DNA of 64,000 nucleotides, taken from Mesorhizobium japonicum MAFF 303099 (GTDB lineage Bacteria; Pseudomonadota; Alphaproteobacteria; Rhizobiales; Rhizobiaceae). The notes below the pieces were generated by a model, which saw nothing but the letters and a program-made list of their open reading frames with translations, was not told where the DNA came from and ran no database searches. How positions within the stretch are numbered: position 1 is the stretch's first letter; each line of letters starts with the position of its first letter. Shown here piece by piece: positions 8,181 through 17,177 of this stretch. Position numbers and translations under genes: made by a program. Location of the stretch: the NCBI RefSeq assembly GCF_000009625.1, contig NC_002678.2, positions 5,364,001-5,428,000 of the forward strand, in the 5' to 3' direction.

Positions 8181-10279
8181 GCAAGAACCTGCCTCTCGCC
8201 TATCGTTTTGCGACGGAGGCGCAGTGGCAGTGCTGCCTATTCGTGGGCGTCGACCGTACGACGGCGCCGCGGATCGGGCTGCGTCCCTATTCCCCCTACC
8301 AACCATCCATTCTGTTCAGTTCACCCGGCGCGCATGCGCCGGCGATCACCCATGCCGGCGAAGTCGTCTGGCGCGACAACGAAGGCCGCCTGCAGCGACT
8401 GGCCTATGGCGATAGCAGACCGAGGGAGGTAGCCGCGCCTGCTGAGATCGCCCATGCCGGGCGTCTTGTCCCGACTTCCACGGCATTGTGGGCCGCCGGC
8501 GACGGGCTCGCTGCCTTCGACATCGACAGTCTGACGCGACTCTTCGTCGTTGATCTCGGCAGCCGACCGATCATCGACATTGCAGGCGACGGCCGTGAAG
8601 GTATCTTCGTGCTGGTCACAGGCGATTGTCCGCGCGAGATCCTGCATATCGACTGTACCGGCCGCTTGACTGGCCAATTCCAGCTTGGCGGCGCTGGCGA
8701 TGCGACAGCCTTCACCTACCTTGCGCGATCGGAACGCTTTGTCGTGCTCGCCTCCGACAATGCGAAACTGTTCTGGTTCGACGTTGGCGAGTCTGCCGCG
8801 GTGTTCTCTCTTCCAATCGCCGCTGCGCGGCCATGCTTGCGCGTGAGGGCACTCGGAAGCGATGGGAGATCGCGTCTTTTCCTTGCCGGGACGGATGGAT
8901 CGGCGTTTGGCGGGCACCACAACCTGATCATGCTGGATGGCGACGGCAATCTCTCCGGCAGCGTGGAGATCGCGCAAAGTCCGACCGGCGTGACCGCTGC
9001 CGCGGCACAGGTCTATGTTGCGACCGATGGTGGGATGATGCGGCTCGACCAGGCTGTTACGATCCCCCGCAGTTCGGTCGAGGTGAGATCGGCAACCATG
9101 ACGCCGATGCTCACATTGCCTGCAACAAGTGCCGAACAGCCCTGGACGCGCATCGAGACATCCGTCGCCCTGCCGGAAGGTTGCACGCTCGAAATCTCAT
9201 ATGTCTCCGCTAAAGATCCCACGATTGCCAACGAGGCACAGCGCCAGCCCATCGACGACTCGCTGCCTCAGAGCCGGCGCATCGAACGCATGCGCGAGCT
9301 TCTCGGTCCGTGGCGCAAATTCGCCTTCCACGGTGCTGGCGCTGGCACCGTCACGCTCACGGCGCCGTTAATCGACGTCCGCGATCCGTTCTTGTGGGTG
9401 CAGCTTGAACTGATCATGTCCCCGGGCGCGGGCATTCCCGCGCTTTCGGAATTCAGCGTGTTCTATTCCGGGCAGACGCTTATCGATAACCTGCCCGCCA
9501 TCTACCGCCGATCGGAGGAAGGGTCCGGCGATTTCCTGCGCTCGTTCGTGGGCGTGTTGGAGGCGACGACGCAGACGCTCGACTCCAGCATCTTCGCACT
9601 CGGCAGCAGGATCCACCCCGATACGTCGCCCGGCGAATGGCTCGACTTCGTTGCGCGCTGGCTGGGCATCCCTTGGGACGATGCGCTGTCTCCGGAGCAG
9701 AAGCAACGCATCGTCAAGCGTGCGGCCGACATCATCGCCGGCTATGGCACGAGGGCGGGGCTGGAGGTGCTGCTCGAATGCCTATTGCCGGAAAAGCCGC
9801 GGCGGTTCCGTGTCACCGATATGACCGTCGACTTTGGCGTGGCCATGCTCGGAGGCGACAGCTGCGCGGGAAGCAGGCTTCCGGCGATCCTCGCCGGGCT
9901 GCCACGGACCGCGACGGAGCTCGGTAACAAGGCGATCCTCGGATGCGCGCGTCTACCCTGTCCCGACGTGCCCAACGGTGCGATGCACCACATTGGGCGC
10001 ATCCGCATCGACATCGGCGCCACCGCTGAGGAATCCGCGGCATGGCAGCCTTGGTTCGGAGAACTCATCAACAGCATGTTGCCGGTGGCGACGCGCGCGC
10101 ATCTGCGCTGGGTCAGCCCTCTTGCATTCAGCCGGACGTTTACACTCGACGGCGAGTACACACTCGATGCCGAGCCACTGGCGCATCTCGGCACAGACGC
10201 CGTTGCCGGTGCTACACGGCTGGCGGGCAGGCGCAGCGGAATGCTGTCGCGGCATGGCGCAAATCAGACAATACGGTGA
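8177..10279 (+). CDS. Tail protein I-like baseplate protein with beta-propeller-like N-terminus
   Basis: 700 aa. The C-terminal part from about residue 425 (LIDNLPAIYRRSEEGSGDFL, EWLDFVARWLGIPWDDALSP, IIAGYGTRAGLEVLLECLLP) is the phage tail protein I domain found in eCIS clusters and related to P2 gpI. The N-terminal 400 residues are beta-rich, with recurrent blades such as GDGLAAFDIDSLTRLFVVDL and GREGIFVLVTGDCPREILHI, suggesting a propeller-like domain. It probably sits at the baseplate periphery and may carry fibres or contact the target; this is inference. It starts in an ATGA overlap and ends 28 bases before the next gene. Confidence 0.85.
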   Translation: MSKNLPLAYRFATEAQWQCCLFVGVDRTTAPRIGLRPYSPYQPSILFSSPGAHAPAITHAGEVVWRDNEGRLQRLAYGDSRPREVAAPAEIAHAGRLVPTSTALWAAGDGLAAFDIDSLTRLFVVDLGSRPIIDIAGDGREGIFVLVTGDCPREILHIDCTGRLTGQFQLGGAGDATAFTYLARSERFVVLASDNAKLFWFDVGESAAVFSLPIAAARPCLRVRALGSDGRSRLFLAGTDGSAFGGHHNLIMLDGDGNLSGSVEIAQSPTGVTAAAAQVYVATDGGMMRLDQAVTIPRSSVEVRSATMTPMLTLPATSAEQPWTRIETSVALPEGCTLEISYVSAKDPTIANEAQRQPIDDSLPQSRRIERMRELLGPWRKFAFHGAGAGTVTLTAPLIDVRDPFLWVQLELIMSPGAGIPALSEFSVFYSGQTLIDNLPAIYRRSEEGSGDFLRSFVGVLEATTQTLDSSIFALGSRIHPDTSPGEWLDFVARWLGIPWDDALSPEQKQRIVKRAADIIAGYGTRAGLEVLLECLLPEKPRRFRVTDMTVDFGVAMLGGDSCAGSRLPAILAGLPRTATELGNKAILGCARLPCPDVPNGAMHHIGRIRIDIGATAEESAAWQPWFGELINSMLPVATRAHLRWVSPLAFSRTFTLDGEYTLDAEPLAHLGTDAVAGATRLAGRRSGMLSRHGANQTIR

Positions 10280-10307
10280 TCAACGCGTTAGGCGTGAGGG
10301 TGCAAGC

Positions 10308-11987
10308 ATGGACAAAGATACGATGAAGCAGACATCCCCGAAGGCGCCGCCCGCCCACCAATACTGCTGCGACGACGCGGATCAGTGCTGCGGCCGCAAC
10401 AACTATTTCGTCGGCAAGAAACTGACGTCGGATAGCTTTCGGCTCGAACAGCGATACATGAACGAACGCCGGCGGCTGCTCAACAGGGCGGTGACTGGCT
10501 GGGGCGTAGTATATGGTTTTCCCATCCAGACGGTCGGCAAGGATGTCTGCGCGTCCGAGGTCGAGCTCGGGCATCTGAAGATCGGCGAGGGGCTCGGCCT
10601 CGACAAATTTGGGCGCGAACTTTTCCAGTCGAAGTCGACCACGCTGGCGCTCGACAACCTGCTGGTGCTCGACGGCGGAAAACTTGTCCGCGCCGATGGA
10701 AACGATCTGAACGCGCGCATCCTCAAACTGGCACCGAGTGTGGACGCGTGCTGGCTGCTCAGCATCCACTACGCCGAACAGCGGCTCGGCCCCGTGACGT
10801 TGCGGGATTCCTGCAGTTGTGAACGGACTGAGTGGGATCGCATCTGCGAAACCGTTGTCTATTCGCTGCGGCGCGTCGCTTGCGAGGAGTGTTGTGTCCA
10901 TCAGGAATGTGCGCTGGACTGCGGCTGCTCCACGAACTGGCCCTGTTGCAACGACCGCGATGCACCATCCAAGGAGTTCGTTGCCAAGCGGGACGCGCTT
11001 GACGCCGACCGTAACCGCCTTAAGCAGCAGGTCGGCGATGACGGCGGGGAACTCCAGAAGGTGGAGTTCGAATATGACCGCCGGATGAAGGAACTCGTCG
11101 AGGAGGAGTTGCGGAAGGCGGGCAACGAACACACACGAGGCGGATGCCGCTGCCTGTGCGAGCATTTGACTGACCTGGCGATCGCCGGAGAATGCCCAAA
11201 GTTGTGCGAGGTCGATGATTGCACCAAGGCAGACCTATTTCACGGTCTCGGCCTTGCCTGTCTGAAGCTGGAGCAGGACAATTGTGGCAAGTGGCGGATC
11301 GCGTCGATTTACGATGCGTGTGGTCCGAGACGCCTAGTCAAGCGCAACGACCTGCTGTTCGACCTCATAAACGGTTGCGATCTGACGCGTATCAGCAGGG
11401 TCGGGTGGTGGCCCTGGCATCGGCGCCCAAAGGCCATTGACTTCGACAGTTTCGCGCTGGCGTTCGGCTATGACGGCACGGGCGAAATCGGGGACGAGTG
11501 CGTAACCCGTGATTTCTGGGTGGAGTTCTCGCGTCCAGTCCGCGCCGAGACGCTAGCCGCCGACTGTTTCGTCATGACGGTGATCACCGGTGAAACCGAG
11601 GGAGGCTGGTGGGAAACGTTCCGGGTGCCGATCGTCGGCATCGATACCCAACTGGTACCGCCTGCGCCGGACGATCCGCCCGGCTATGTCCGTAGCGCCC
11701 GAATTGTGGTCGCCGGCGGCTGGCTCGATGACGCCGTCTACGGTCGGCACAGCATGTTCGTTGCCGGCCAGACCCGAGTCGAGATCGAGGTGCGCGGCGA
11801 TTTCATCGAGGACTGCAACGCGCAGACCGTTGATGCAAACGCGCGGGGACGCTCGCCGTTCCCGACGGGCAATGGTGTTCCCGGTGATTCCTACCTTTCG
11901 ACCTTTCTGGTCGAGCAACGAACGCTGCCTGCGCCCGCACCGCGGGTGAGAGCTTCCGCAAGAGCTGCTGAAGGAGCAACCAGATGA
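10308..11987 (+). CDS. Cysteine-rich eCIS-associated protein of unknown function (paralogue 1)
   Basis: 559 aa from the ATG at 10308, chosen for the GAGGG ahead of it and because the conserved block starts soon after; an open frame continues upstream inside the tail gene but is a shadow. The N-terminus is very cysteine-rich (YCCDDADQCCGRNNYF), and more Cys pairs follow (CEECCVHQECALDCGCSTN; GGCRCLCEH). The segment YFVGKKL...YMNERRRLLNRAVTGWGVVYG matches the start of the next gene (YSPGLLL...RLLFRSLFGCGVVCG), so the two are paralogues. A C-terminal beta domain follows. Location between the baseplate and effector genes suggests an external component, a fibre or a cargo-docking protein; no function is established here. 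Confidence 0.7.
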   Translation: MDKDTMKQTSPKAPPAHQYCCDDADQCCGRNNYFVGKKLTSDSFRLEQRYMNERRRLLNRAVTGWGVVYGFPIQTVGKDVCASEVELGHLKIGEGLGLDKFGRELFQSKSTTLALDNLLVLDGGKLVRADGNDLNARILKLAPSVDACWLLSIHYAEQRLGPVTLRDSCSCERTEWDRICETVVYSLRRVACEECCVHQECALDCGCSTNWPCCNDRDAPSKEFVAKRDALDADRNRLKQQVGDDGGELQKVEFEYDRRMKELVEEELRKAGNEHTRGGCRCLCEHLTDLAIAGECPKLCEVDDCTKADLFHGLGLACLKLEQDNCGKWRIASIYDACGPRRLVKRNDLLFDLINGCDLTRISRVGWWPWHRRPKAIDFDSFALAFGYDGTGEIGDECVTRDFWVEFSRPVRAETLAADCFVMTVITGETEGGWWETFRVPIVGIDTQLVPPAPDDPPGYVRSARIVVAGGWLDDAVYGRHSMFVAGQTRVEIEVRGDFIEDCNAQTVDANARGRSPFPTGNGVPGDSYLSTFLVEQRTLPAPAPRVRASARAAEGATR

Positions 11988-12847
11988 GCGCGAACGCTAA
12001 GCTAGTAGATCCCATCACGGGCAATTCGACGCTTGTGCGTCCCATATACAGCCCCGGCCTCCTGCTGCGCGACGACGACCTCAAGCAAGGCGTCGACTAT
12101 ACGCGCGACCTTAGCCGGCTGCTCTTTCGGTCGCTGTTCGGCTGCGGCGTGGTCTGCGGACTAGAAGTGACGCCGGCGTTCTCATGCGGGAAGCTGGTGA
12201 TCAATGTCGGCAGCGGCGTCGCACTCGACTGCCACGGCGATCCGATCGAAGTGCCAGGTCCGCAGTCGATCTGCATCGACCCGACCTGCAAGAAGGAGGT
12301 ACCCTCGAAGCTGTGGCTGGTCCTGCGCCGGACCGAAAAGCATTGCGCGCCTCGGTCGGCCGAATGTTCGTGCGACGACGAGGATTCGTCGACTGTCTGC
12401 ACGCGCGAGCGGGAGGGATTCGAAATACGTGTCCTCAATGACTTGCCCGACTGCGCCTGTGGCTGCACCCAGGCGAAACCGCCGACCGAGACCGACACAC
12501 CCAAGGCGGCGGAAACGGCCGACGAGCAAAGCAAGCGAAAGAAGCAGGCAGCGGCGGCGCAAGGCAGTGGGGCGCCGTCGAAGGCCGGCGAGACGCCGTC
12601 ACAGGATTGCCGATGCGCCGACCCGACTCTGGAGTGCTACCAGGATCACTATTGCGGCAAGTGTGGCTGCGAATCCTGTGACTGCGAATGGGTGGTGCTG
12701 GCGGTGGTCATGAACGCCAAGCCGGGCGAAAACAGCACCTGGAGGGCGGACCATAGCGTGCGCCGGTTTGTCCGTCCGGTGCTGATGCGAGATCCAGTGG
12801 CTTGGCGAGAAACGCATCCTGACGACGCGGCCTGCAAGCCGACCTAA
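11984..12847 (+). CDS. Cysteine-rich eCIS-associated protein (paralogue 2)
   Basis: 287 aa, starting in an ATGA overlap. The N-terminal 120 residues repeat the block seen in the previous gene (PGLLLRDDDLKQGVDYTRDL, RLLFRSLFGCGVVCGLEVTP, then VGSGVALDCHGDPIEVPGP). After a Lys/Ala-rich linker (SKRKKQAAAAQGSGAPSKAG, about residue 180) comes a tight cysteine cluster (CRCADPTLECYQDHYCGKCG, CESCDC). The spacing suggests metal binding or a disulphide knot; if the particle acts outside the cell, disulphides are more likely. Function unknown. It directly precedes the effector gene, so a role in loading or anchoring the effector is possible. Confidence 0.68.
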   Translation: MSANAKLVDPITGNSTLVRPIYSPGLLLRDDDLKQGVDYTRDLSRLLFRSLFGCGVVCGLEVTPAFSCGKLVINVGSGVALDCHGDPIEVPGPQSICIDPTCKKEVPSKLWLVLRRTEKHCAPRSAECSCDDEDSSTVCTREREGFEIRVLNDLPDCACGCTQAKPPTETDTPKAAETADEQSKRKKQAAAAQGSGAPSKAGETPSQDCRCADPTLECYQDHYCGKCGCESCDCEWVVLAVVMNAKPGENSTWRADHSVRRFVRPVLMRDPVAWRETHPDDAACKPT

Positions 12848-12867
12848 TCAGCGAGGGGAGCCGTCAG

Positions 12868-15800
12868 GTGCCGCAGGAGCGCGTCGCACTCACCAAGACG
12901 GCGGTAGCCGAACGACGACCTGCAGCGACGGCCGTCTACCTGAGCGCTGGCTCATCGCCTGCTGCCGCCCAGCGAGTGGCGAGCAGGTTGCCGCAATCGA
13001 CAGTATCGCGCTCGGCGCAGACGAGCGTTGCGGTATCGATCGCGGCGCCGACCTCGGTGCGATTCGCACGCGTCTCCCAGCCAAGTGATCCAGCCGAGGT
13101 CGAGGCACGGGAAACGGCGCGCAAGGTCGTGCAGATGGGTACGCCTGCCGCCAAGCCCGCCATCAAGTCCGAGGAAGAAACCAAAAAGAACAAGGTGGTG
13201 CAACGGACGCCGGCATCGTCGAACGACGGTGCGACAACCACCGAGCCCATCGCACCAACCGGCGGCACGTCGCTTCCGAGTGCGGTGCGCAGCTTCATGG
13301 AACCGCGCTTCGGCGCCGACTTCGCCAATGTGCGCATCCATACCGGCGAGCAGGCGGCCCAGCAAAGCGCAAACCTCAATGCGCATGCCTTCACGGTGGG
13401 CGAGCACGTGAGCTTTGGGCGAAACCAGTACCAGCCCGAGAGTGCGGATGGACGCGAATTGATCGCACATGAACTGACGCATACCATCCAGCAGGGAGCC
13501 GTCATCCAGCGCAGCGCTGCCACCGCCGTATCGCGACACACAGCGCCGCGTGTCCAGCGCCTCGGCATTGGCGATGCACTGAACTTCATCGCCGACGCGG
13601 CCAATTTCATTCCCGGCTTCCGCTTGCTGACGATCGTGCTCGGGACGAACCCGATCAATCTCGCGCCCGTCGAGCGCAGCCCCGCCAACATTTTGCGGGC
13701 ATTGCTTGAACTCATTCCCATCGCAGGCATGCTGCTTTCTCAGGCACTGGATGCCTATGGCATCTTCGCAAAGGTCGGCGGCTGGGCCGAGGCGCAGTTC
13801 CGCACGCTCGGCATGGCGGCAGGAACTCTCAAAGCCGCGCTGACCAGGTTCCTGGATTCGCTGAGTTGGAAGGACGTGTTCGACCTCGATGGCGTCTGGG
13901 AGCGCGGCAAACGGATATTCACCGAGCCGATCGATCGCCTGATCGCCTTCGGCAAATCGTTGGCGACGGGAATACTCGGCTTCATCCGCGAGGTGATCCT
14001 TCTGCCGCTGGCGAAGCTCGCCGAGGGAACGCGCGGCTACGATCTCCTGAAGGCCGTGCTGGGTCAGGACCCGGTCACCGGAGAGCCGGTTCCGCGCACG
14101 CCCGAAACGCTGATCGGCGGCTTTCTGAAGCTGATTGGCCAGGAAGACATCTGGGAGAACATGAAGAAGGCCAACGCCATTCCGCGCGCGTGGGCCTGGT
14201 TCCAGGCGGCTCTTGCTGGGCTGATGGGGTTCATACGCCAAATTCCTTCGCTGTTCATGAAGGCGCTCAACGCATTGGAGATCGTCGATCTTGTCCTCCC
14301 GCTGAAAGCCTTCACGAAGCTTGTCGGCGTGTTCGGCGACTTCGTCTTCCAATTCGTGACCTGGGGAGGGAACGCCGCCTGGAACCTTCTGGAGATCATC
14401 TTCGACGTCGTGAGCCCCGGGGCGCTCGTGTACGTTAAGAAGACCGGAGCGGCACTGAAGAGCATCCTCAAGAATCCGCTGCCGTTCGTCGGTAACCTGG
14501 TCAAAGCGGCCAAACTCGGCTTTGTGAATTTTGCCGACCATTTCCTCGGGCATCTCAAGGCCGGGCTCATCGACTGGCTCACCGGCTCGCTGCCCGGCAT
14601 CTACATTCCCAAGGCCTTTTCGCTCGTTGAGATCGGCAAGTTCGTCTTCTCCGTGCTCGGGCTGAGCTGGGCCAACATCCGCCAGAAGCTGGTGAAGGCC
14701 ACCAGCGAAACGGTCGTAAAGGCGCTGGAAACCGGTTTCGACATTGTCGTCACGCTGGTACGCGATGGGCCCGCCGCAGCGTGGGACAAAATCAAGGAGC
14801 AACTGACCAATCTGAAGGATATGGTAATCAGCGGCATCACCGATTTCGTGGTCGACATGGTCGTCAAGAGGGCGATCCCCAAGCTCATCGCCATGTTCAT
14901 CCCCGGTGCCGGGTTCATCTCCGCCATCCTGTCGATCTACGACACGATCATGGTGTTCGTGAACAAGATCTCAAAGATCATCCAGGTCGTAACCGGGTTC
15001 ATCGACTCGATCGTCGCCATTGCCAGCGGTGCTATCGGCGCGGCGGCGACGCGAGTCGAGAACGTGCTCGCTGGCCTGCTCTCGCTCGCCATCAACTTCC
15101 TCGCGGGCTTTGCAGGGCTCGGCAAGGTCGCCGACAAGGTCATGGCGGTGATCGAAAAGGTCCGTGCGCCGATCGACAAGGCGCTCGACTGGCTGGTCAA
15201 CTGGATCGTGACCGCGGCGAAGAAGCTGTTTGCCAAGGTGTTTGGAAAAAAGGAGAAGCCCGACGAGCGGACACCGCAGGAGAAGGATGCGGATCTCAAG
15301 AAGGCTATGAGCGAGGCTCAAAGACTTCTCGATGATCCAAGTGCCTCGCGAGTGAAAGTTGCAAACAGCCTGACGTCGATCAAGAAGCAGTATCGGATGT
15401 CGTCTCTGGATCTCGTTGTCAACTCTAAGAGTGGCGCTAAGGAGACGGTTCATGTTCACGGAGTGATCAACCCGCAGTTAGATACCAAGCCAAAGGAATG
15501 GATGTCTGGCATGGAACTCGTGCAAATCGAGTTCAACATACGGCTTAAGAAATTCAATCCGATCGAGTTTAGGGGGCAGCTTAGCCAACAGGAGCGCGGG
15601 ATCAACAAGATGAAGATGTCACAGTGGGCCGCGAATCGAGCCCAATTCCTGCAGACGAAGGAAGAGTCGGAGGATGGATCCGGACGCAGTGAAGCGAGTG
15701 CCGGAGATCAGAGGATTTTCCGAGACTATTTAAGAGGGAAGATCGTCGAGGTGCGTGTCAGGAGCTTGAAGGAGACCAAAGATCAAGCAGAGAAGTTCGC

Positions 15801-16098
15801 AGATAACTGGCTGGGCACTCGCGCGGCATTGCACGGGCCGGACCAGATTGCTGCCGGAGGTCGAATGGCCGGCGATGCCCAGGCTGTCGGAATCGACGAG
15901 TCGAGTGTGATAGAGTTCAAGAAACGAACTGGCCTAGTCGGCGTCGGTAGTGCGCGGATCAACTCTTCAATAGGCTCGCAATGGAAGAGTCGGATATCCA
16001 AAATCGATCAGGCTATCAGCGACGACAAAAAATACCCAAGCGACGTTAAAGATAAAGCGAACATGAACGTTCAACTGACCGGTGTGGAGCTCCAGTAA
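12868..16098 (+). CDS. DUF4157 (eCIS core domain) effector with C-terminal Ntox15/Tde-like DNase domain
   Basis: 1076 aa from a GTG start with GAGGGGAG ahead. Residues about 135-215 form the DUF4157 eCIS domain: LPSAVRSFMEPRFGADFANV, RIHTGEQAAQQSANLNAHAF, then the zincin-like motif HELTH at 201-205. Residues about 230-800 are long amphipathic and hydrophobic helices (for example FIPGAGFISAILSIYDTIMV). A charged linker (KKEKPDERTPQEKDADLKK) leads to a C-terminal domain with ALHGPDQIAAGG (H989-x-x-D992) and INSSIGSQWKSRI. I recognise these as the Ntox15 (toxin_43) family, whose HxxD motif is required for DNase activity in Agrobacterium Tde toxins. The adjoining immunity-like gene supports this. 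Base composition falls towards AT in the last quarter. The DUF4157 part probably targets the toxin to the particle; the catalytic claim rests on motif recognition only. Confidence 0.82.
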   Translation: MPQERVALTKTAVAERRPAATAVYLSAGSSPAAAQRVASRLPQSTVSRSAQTSVAVSIAAPTSVRFARVSQPSDPAEVEARETARKVVQMGTPAAKPAIKSEEETKKNKVVQRTPASSNDGATTTEPIAPTGGTSLPSAVRSFMEPRFGADFANVRIHTGEQAAQQSANLNAHAFTVGEHVSFGRNQYQPESADGRELIAHELTHTIQQGAVIQRSAATAVSRHTAPRVQRLGIGDALNFIADAANFIPGFRLLTIVLGTNPINLAPVERSPANILRALLELIPIAGMLLSQALDAYGIFAKVGGWAEAQFRTLGMAAGTLKAALTRFLDSLSWKDVFDLDGVWERGKRIFTEPIDRLIAFGKSLATGILGFIREVILLPLAKLAEGTRGYDLLKAVLGQDPVTGEPVPRTPETLIGGFLKLIGQEDIWENMKKANAIPRAWAWFQAALAGLMGFIRQIPSLFMKALNALEIVDLVLPLKAFTKLVGVFGDFVFQFVTWGGNAAWNLLEIIFDVVSPGALVYVKKTGAALKSILKNPLPFVGNLVKAAKLGFVNFADHFLGHLKAGLIDWLTGSLPGIYIPKAFSLVEIGKFVFSVLGLSWANIRQKLVKATSETVVKALETGFDIVVTLVRDGPAAAWDKIKEQLTNLKDMVISGITDFVVDMVVKRAIPKLIAMFIPGAGFISAILSIYDTIMVFVNKISKIIQVVTGFIDSIVAIASGAIGAAATRVENVLAGLLSLAINFLAGFAGLGKVADKVMAVIEKVRAPIDKALDWLVNWIVTAAKKLFAKVFGKKEKPDERTPQEKDADLKKAMSEAQRLLDDPSASRVKVANSLTSIKKQYRMSSLDLVVNSKSGAKETVHVHGVINPQLDTKPKEWMSGMELVQIEFNIRLKKFNPIEFRGQLSQQERGINKMKMSQWAANRAQFLQTKEESEDGSGRSEASAGDQRIFRDYLRGKIVEVRVRSLKETKDQAEKFADNWLGTRAALHGPDQIAAGGRMAGDAQAVGIDESSVIEFKKRTGLVGVGSARINSSIGSQWKSRISKIDQAISDDKKYPSDVKDKANMNVQLTGVELQ

Positions 16099-16700
16099 TG
16101 GCAAGCGTCAGTGGGCACTCAGGACCCAAACAACCTCTGGAGGCCTTTAATGCTCGATTTGGTTCGCCAGCGCCTGTAGGGCTCGCTAGTTCCGAGATCC
16201 TTGAACCTCTGCCGCCGGGATTTCCGGATGCGCTCGGCGAGTACTGGGGCCAACGTGGCTTCGGGGCCTATGGAGACCAACTGATATGGACTCAACCTCC
16301 TGGCAGTTTTGATGACGTCATCGAAGAATGGATCGGGACAGGGGCCAAGGATTCAGTGCTGTTAGTTCGCTTCAGTTTCGGTGATTTCGTAGTCTGGGCT
16401 CGCGGACGGACTTTTTTCGTGAATGTGCACCGCGGATACGCCGAGGAGCTGCCTGCGGATGTGGGCTTCCTGTTTGATGAGATGTTATGTGACGACGCCT
16501 TCCTCGACAATTTCGTGCGGCGGCCGCTGCATGCGGAATGCCGCCGAAGACTCGGTGGGCTTTCGGCCGGCGACTGTTTTGCCTTCGTTCCTGCCTTGGC
16601 GCTCGGAGGCACGGAGAGCCCTGAGAGTGTGCAGAAGGTCCGGATGCGGGAACATCTCGCGTTCCTTGCTCAAGTGAATGGGCCAGTAAATATTCTTTAG
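16098..16700 (+). CDS. GAD-like/DUF1851 protein, probable immunity protein to the DNase effector
   Basis: 200 aa. The start overlaps the stop of the toxin gene (TAATG), a tight coupling typical of toxin-immunity pairs. The N-terminal half resembles GAD-like domains (FPDALGEYWGQRGFGAYGDQ, then LIWTQPPGSFDDVIEEWIG) and the C-terminal half resembles DUF1851 (FDEMLCDDAFLDNFVRRPLH, then GDCFAFVPALALGG). This two-domain build is that of the Tdi immunity proteins that neutralise Tde DNases in Agrobacterium type VI secretion. Codon use and base composition follow the toxin C-terminus, not the baseplate genes, so both probably arrived or were swapped together. No signal peptide is seen, which fits a cytoplasmic inhibitor of a DNase. 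Confidence 0.78.
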   Translation: MASVSGHSGPKQPLEAFNARFGSPAPVGLASSEILEPLPPGFPDALGEYWGQRGFGAYGDQLIWTQPPGSFDDVIEEWIGTGAKDSVLLVRFSFGDFVVWARGRTFFVNVHRGYAEELPADVGFLFDEMLCDDAFLDNFVRRPLHAECRRRLGGLSAGDCFAFVPALALGGTESPESVQKVRMREHLAFLAQVNGPVNIL

Positions 16701-16769
16701 CCTCGCATTTCATCAGGGCGCAAAAAGCCACATCGGTCCTTGGTTCGTTGATCGGACTTATGATGGGCT

Positions 16770-17177
16770 TTAGTCTGGGCGCTTAGGCACCGTCGGCTGC
16801 CACTCGCCAGCCACGACAATCGCTTCACCTTCGCCGGGCCACGGCGGCATGGTAACTCCAATCGCCGCCAGGGGCTCGAAACCGAATGATCTGAACTGGA
16901 AGTGGACGCCGAGAGGTACGGTCAAGCAAATGCCGGGATAGATGTCGACGATTTCGGTTCGGGACTCGTTTTTGCGCCACATCTGACCGCGGCCGGAGAG
17001 GAAGAACCAGACCTCCTCTACAGTCCGATGGGTGACAGCTGTAGAAACCTCGCTGGGCCCAAGTTCAAAGTGGGCCATGCCGCCACATTTGAGGCCGAGC
17101 AGAATCCGTACGTCGGATCCGTCCGGTGCGACGGCATCAGGCGCCATCGGCAAATGTGTAGTCTCGAAGTCGGACAT
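16770..17177 (-). CDS. Small cupin-domain protein
   Basis: 135 aa. The ATG at 17177 was chosen because AAAGGAGCACGACCC precedes it and MSDFETTHLPMAPDAVAPDG looks like a natural start; the open frame runs further upstream without recognisable content. A single cupin barrel is visible: GGMAHFELGPSEVSTAVTHR (cupin motif 1), TVEEVWFFLSGRGQMWRK, then DIYPGICLTVPLGVHFQFRS (motif 2 with P-x-G-x-x-x-x-x-P-x-x-x-x-H). The pattern of H, E and H could bind a metal. Substrate unknown. It converges on the immunity gene and appears unrelated to the eCIS. Confidence 0.8.
   Translation of the reverse strand: MSDFETTHLPMAPDAVAPDGSDVRILLGLKCGGMAHFELGPSEVSTAVTHRTVEEVWFFLSGRGQMWRKNESRTEIVDIYPGICLTVPLGVHFQFRSFGFEPLAAIGVTMPPWPGEGEAIVVAGEWQPTVPKRPD

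Noticed and set aside
12952..14802. Open frame of 616 codons on the minus strand
   Set aside because: Antisense to the DUF4157 effector; composition is that of a shadow frame in GC-rich DNA and no motif is recognisable.
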